8,059 bases of DNA from Gammaproteobacteria bacterium. GTDB taxonomy: Bacteria > Pseudomonadota > Gammaproteobacteria > Pseudomonadales > Azotimanducaceae_A. The stretch spans positions 1-8,059 of the forward strand of contig JAPOON010000821.1 of assembly GCA_026713405.1 (NCBI GenBank), written 5' to 3'. A program made the translations under genes and the position numbers. The notes under the pieces were generated by a model. That model saw only the letters and a program-made list of their open reading frames with translations, was not told the origin of the DNA and did no database searches. Shown in pieces: positions 7,390 to 8,059 of the stretch (position 1 is the stretch's first letter; the number at the start of each line of letters is the position of its first letter).

Positions 7390-7472
7390 CAGCAGGAGCA
7401 TGCGCGCGCAATCTGCTGCAATTCTGTTCCCGCGGAAGCAAAATAGCGCCGAACCTGCTCGAAGAGATTGCC

Positions 7473-8059
7473 ATGACTGCAGCGCCATTCGCGCCGGGCC
7501 AGGCTCGGCCCGTGTTTTTCGCCATGTGCGGCGACGATTGTGAACTGTTCTTCCGGCGCGAGGACTTCAACGAGAAGCAGATTTCTGAAGACCGGGAGAA
7601 CCGGGACCTGACGTCACTGCTGCAGGTTGCCCTGATGTACATGGGCAAGCCGGACGACCGGGTGGCCATGTTCGAGATTTTTCTGCAGGAGCCGTGGCGC
7701 GGGTTGCTGGCCTATTTCAACAGCCTGTACCGGCAAGTCTGCGGCGCGGTGGTGCCCCTGGAGAATTGCCGCTTCTATCCCCACGACTCCTACTACGCGC
7801 GCGCCGCGGCCGAGTGCGGGCCGGACTTCCTGGCCGGCCTGTACATGGTGAGCGGCAGCAACCTGGCCGTGCACAAGAGCCGCGACTGGTGGGAGGTCAG
7901 CAAGGCCGCGAACTCGAAGATGCGCCTGGCCGAGGATGCGCCGGGGCGCGGTATCCCGACCCCGGAGACCCTGCTTACCACCCGGGGCGCCCTCGATGGC
8001 CCGGAAGCCGGGGCGTTCTTCCACCGGCATGGCGGCCGGCTGAGTGTGAAGATAAAAGA
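7473..8059 (+). CDS. ATP-grasp-like protein, N-terminal part (cut by window edge)
   Basis: The frame is open from 7473 to the window's end (195 residues visible) with the codon pattern of a coding region; the antisense frames here read as shadows. I chose the ATG at 7473-7475, preceded by GAAGAG at about 7 nt; the frame is open farther upstream, so an earlier start is not excluded. Residues about 12-140 are a mixed Rossmann-like region (RPVFFAMCGDD; LAGLYMVSGSNLAVHKS). Then N147-S-K149...GIPTPETLL (160-168) and HRHGGRLSVKIK (184-195) resemble the junction in ATP-grasp enzymes where a pre-ATP-grasp domain leads into the nucleotide-binding domain with its ATP-contacting Lys. ATP-grasp enzymes ligate carboxylates to amines or thiols, for example in peptide or siderophore-like products; substrate unknown here. 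The catalytic part lies beyond the window, so assignment is tentative. Confidence 0.6.
   Translation, partial: MTAAPFAPGQARPVFFAMCGDDCELFFRREDFNEKQISEDRENRDLTSLLQVALMYMGKPDDRVAMFEIFLQEPWRGLLAYFNSLYRQVCGAVVPLENCRFYPHDSYYARAAAECGPDFLAGLYMVSGSNLAVHKSRDWWEVSKAANSKMRLAEDAPGRGIPTPETLLTTRGALDGPEAGAFFHRHGGRLSVKIK

Larger units (their letters stand above)
7160..7472. other. Divergent intergenic control region between ilvI and the ATP-grasp-like gene
   Basis: This 313-nt gap separates two divergent genes. It contains a candidate minus-strand promoter (7290-7318), a candidate plus-strand promoter (7238-7266), a dyad of 8-bp arms (7229-7251) overlapping the latter, and a long-range inverted repeat (7343-7389). 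The minus-strand leader of ilvI has no short ORF rich in Leu, Ile or Val codons, so no classical attenuator peptide is seen. On the plus strand the downstream gene's frame stays open back to 7242, but no convincing start precedes 7473. Confidence 0.6.

Noticed and set aside
7310..8030. Minus-strand open frames at 7310-7669 and 7614-8030
   Set aside because: They are shadows of the plus-strand frame starting at 7473, which has better codon pattern and recognisable fold features.

Overview
The window reads as a GC-rich proteobacterial chromosome, most likely a gammaproteobacterium. The main evidence is a minus-strand gene run ilvI-ilvH-ilvC-pssA-msrP-msrQ (read from about 7159 down to 1040). 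As I recall, the same order is found in Pseudomonas aeruginosa (PA4696 to PA4691). Large-subunit features such as the thiamine-diphosphate motif beginning GEG fit the same group. This synteny is from memory and was not searched.

Layout: positions 1-892 (+) hold the 3' part of an N-acyl-D-amino-acid deacylase-type amidohydrolase. Positions 893-1039 are a convergent intergenic region containing a repeat copy and a hairpin. Then, all on the minus strand, come msrQ (1040-1660), msrP (1733-2683), pssA (2745-3647), ilvC (3656-4675), a 223-nt spacer carrying two tandem repeat copies, ilvH (4899-5390) and ilvI (5390-7159). Positions 7160-7472 are a divergent control region with candidate promoters for both directions and an operator-like dyad. 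From 7473 to the right edge runs a plus-strand gene, cut by the window, that looks like the N-terminal part of an ATP-grasp-type protein.

How the genes work together: IlvI and IlvH form acetohydroxyacid synthase (catalytic and valine-sensing regulatory subunits), and IlvC performs the next step of branched-chain amino acid synthesis. PssA makes phosphatidylserine, the precursor of phosphatidylethanolamine. MsrP and MsrQ repair oxidised methionines in periplasmic proteins, with MsrQ passing electrons through the membrane. Spacing is tight (1-nt overlap ilvI/ilvH, 8 nt ilvC/pssA, 61 nt pssA/msrP, 72 nt msrP/msrQ), so much of the run may be one transcript.

Most unusual observation: a degenerate repeat of about 88-90 bp occurs three times. 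One copy follows the amidohydrolase (891-980, +). Two stand in tandem between ilvH and ilvC (4776-4865 and 4688-4777, -). All copies lie just after a stop codon, in the orientation of the upstream gene, and each has a small hairpin near its 3' end. One copy contains a short ORF ending 12 nt before ilvC. A second oddity is a perfect 20-bp palindrome that includes the msrQ start codon.
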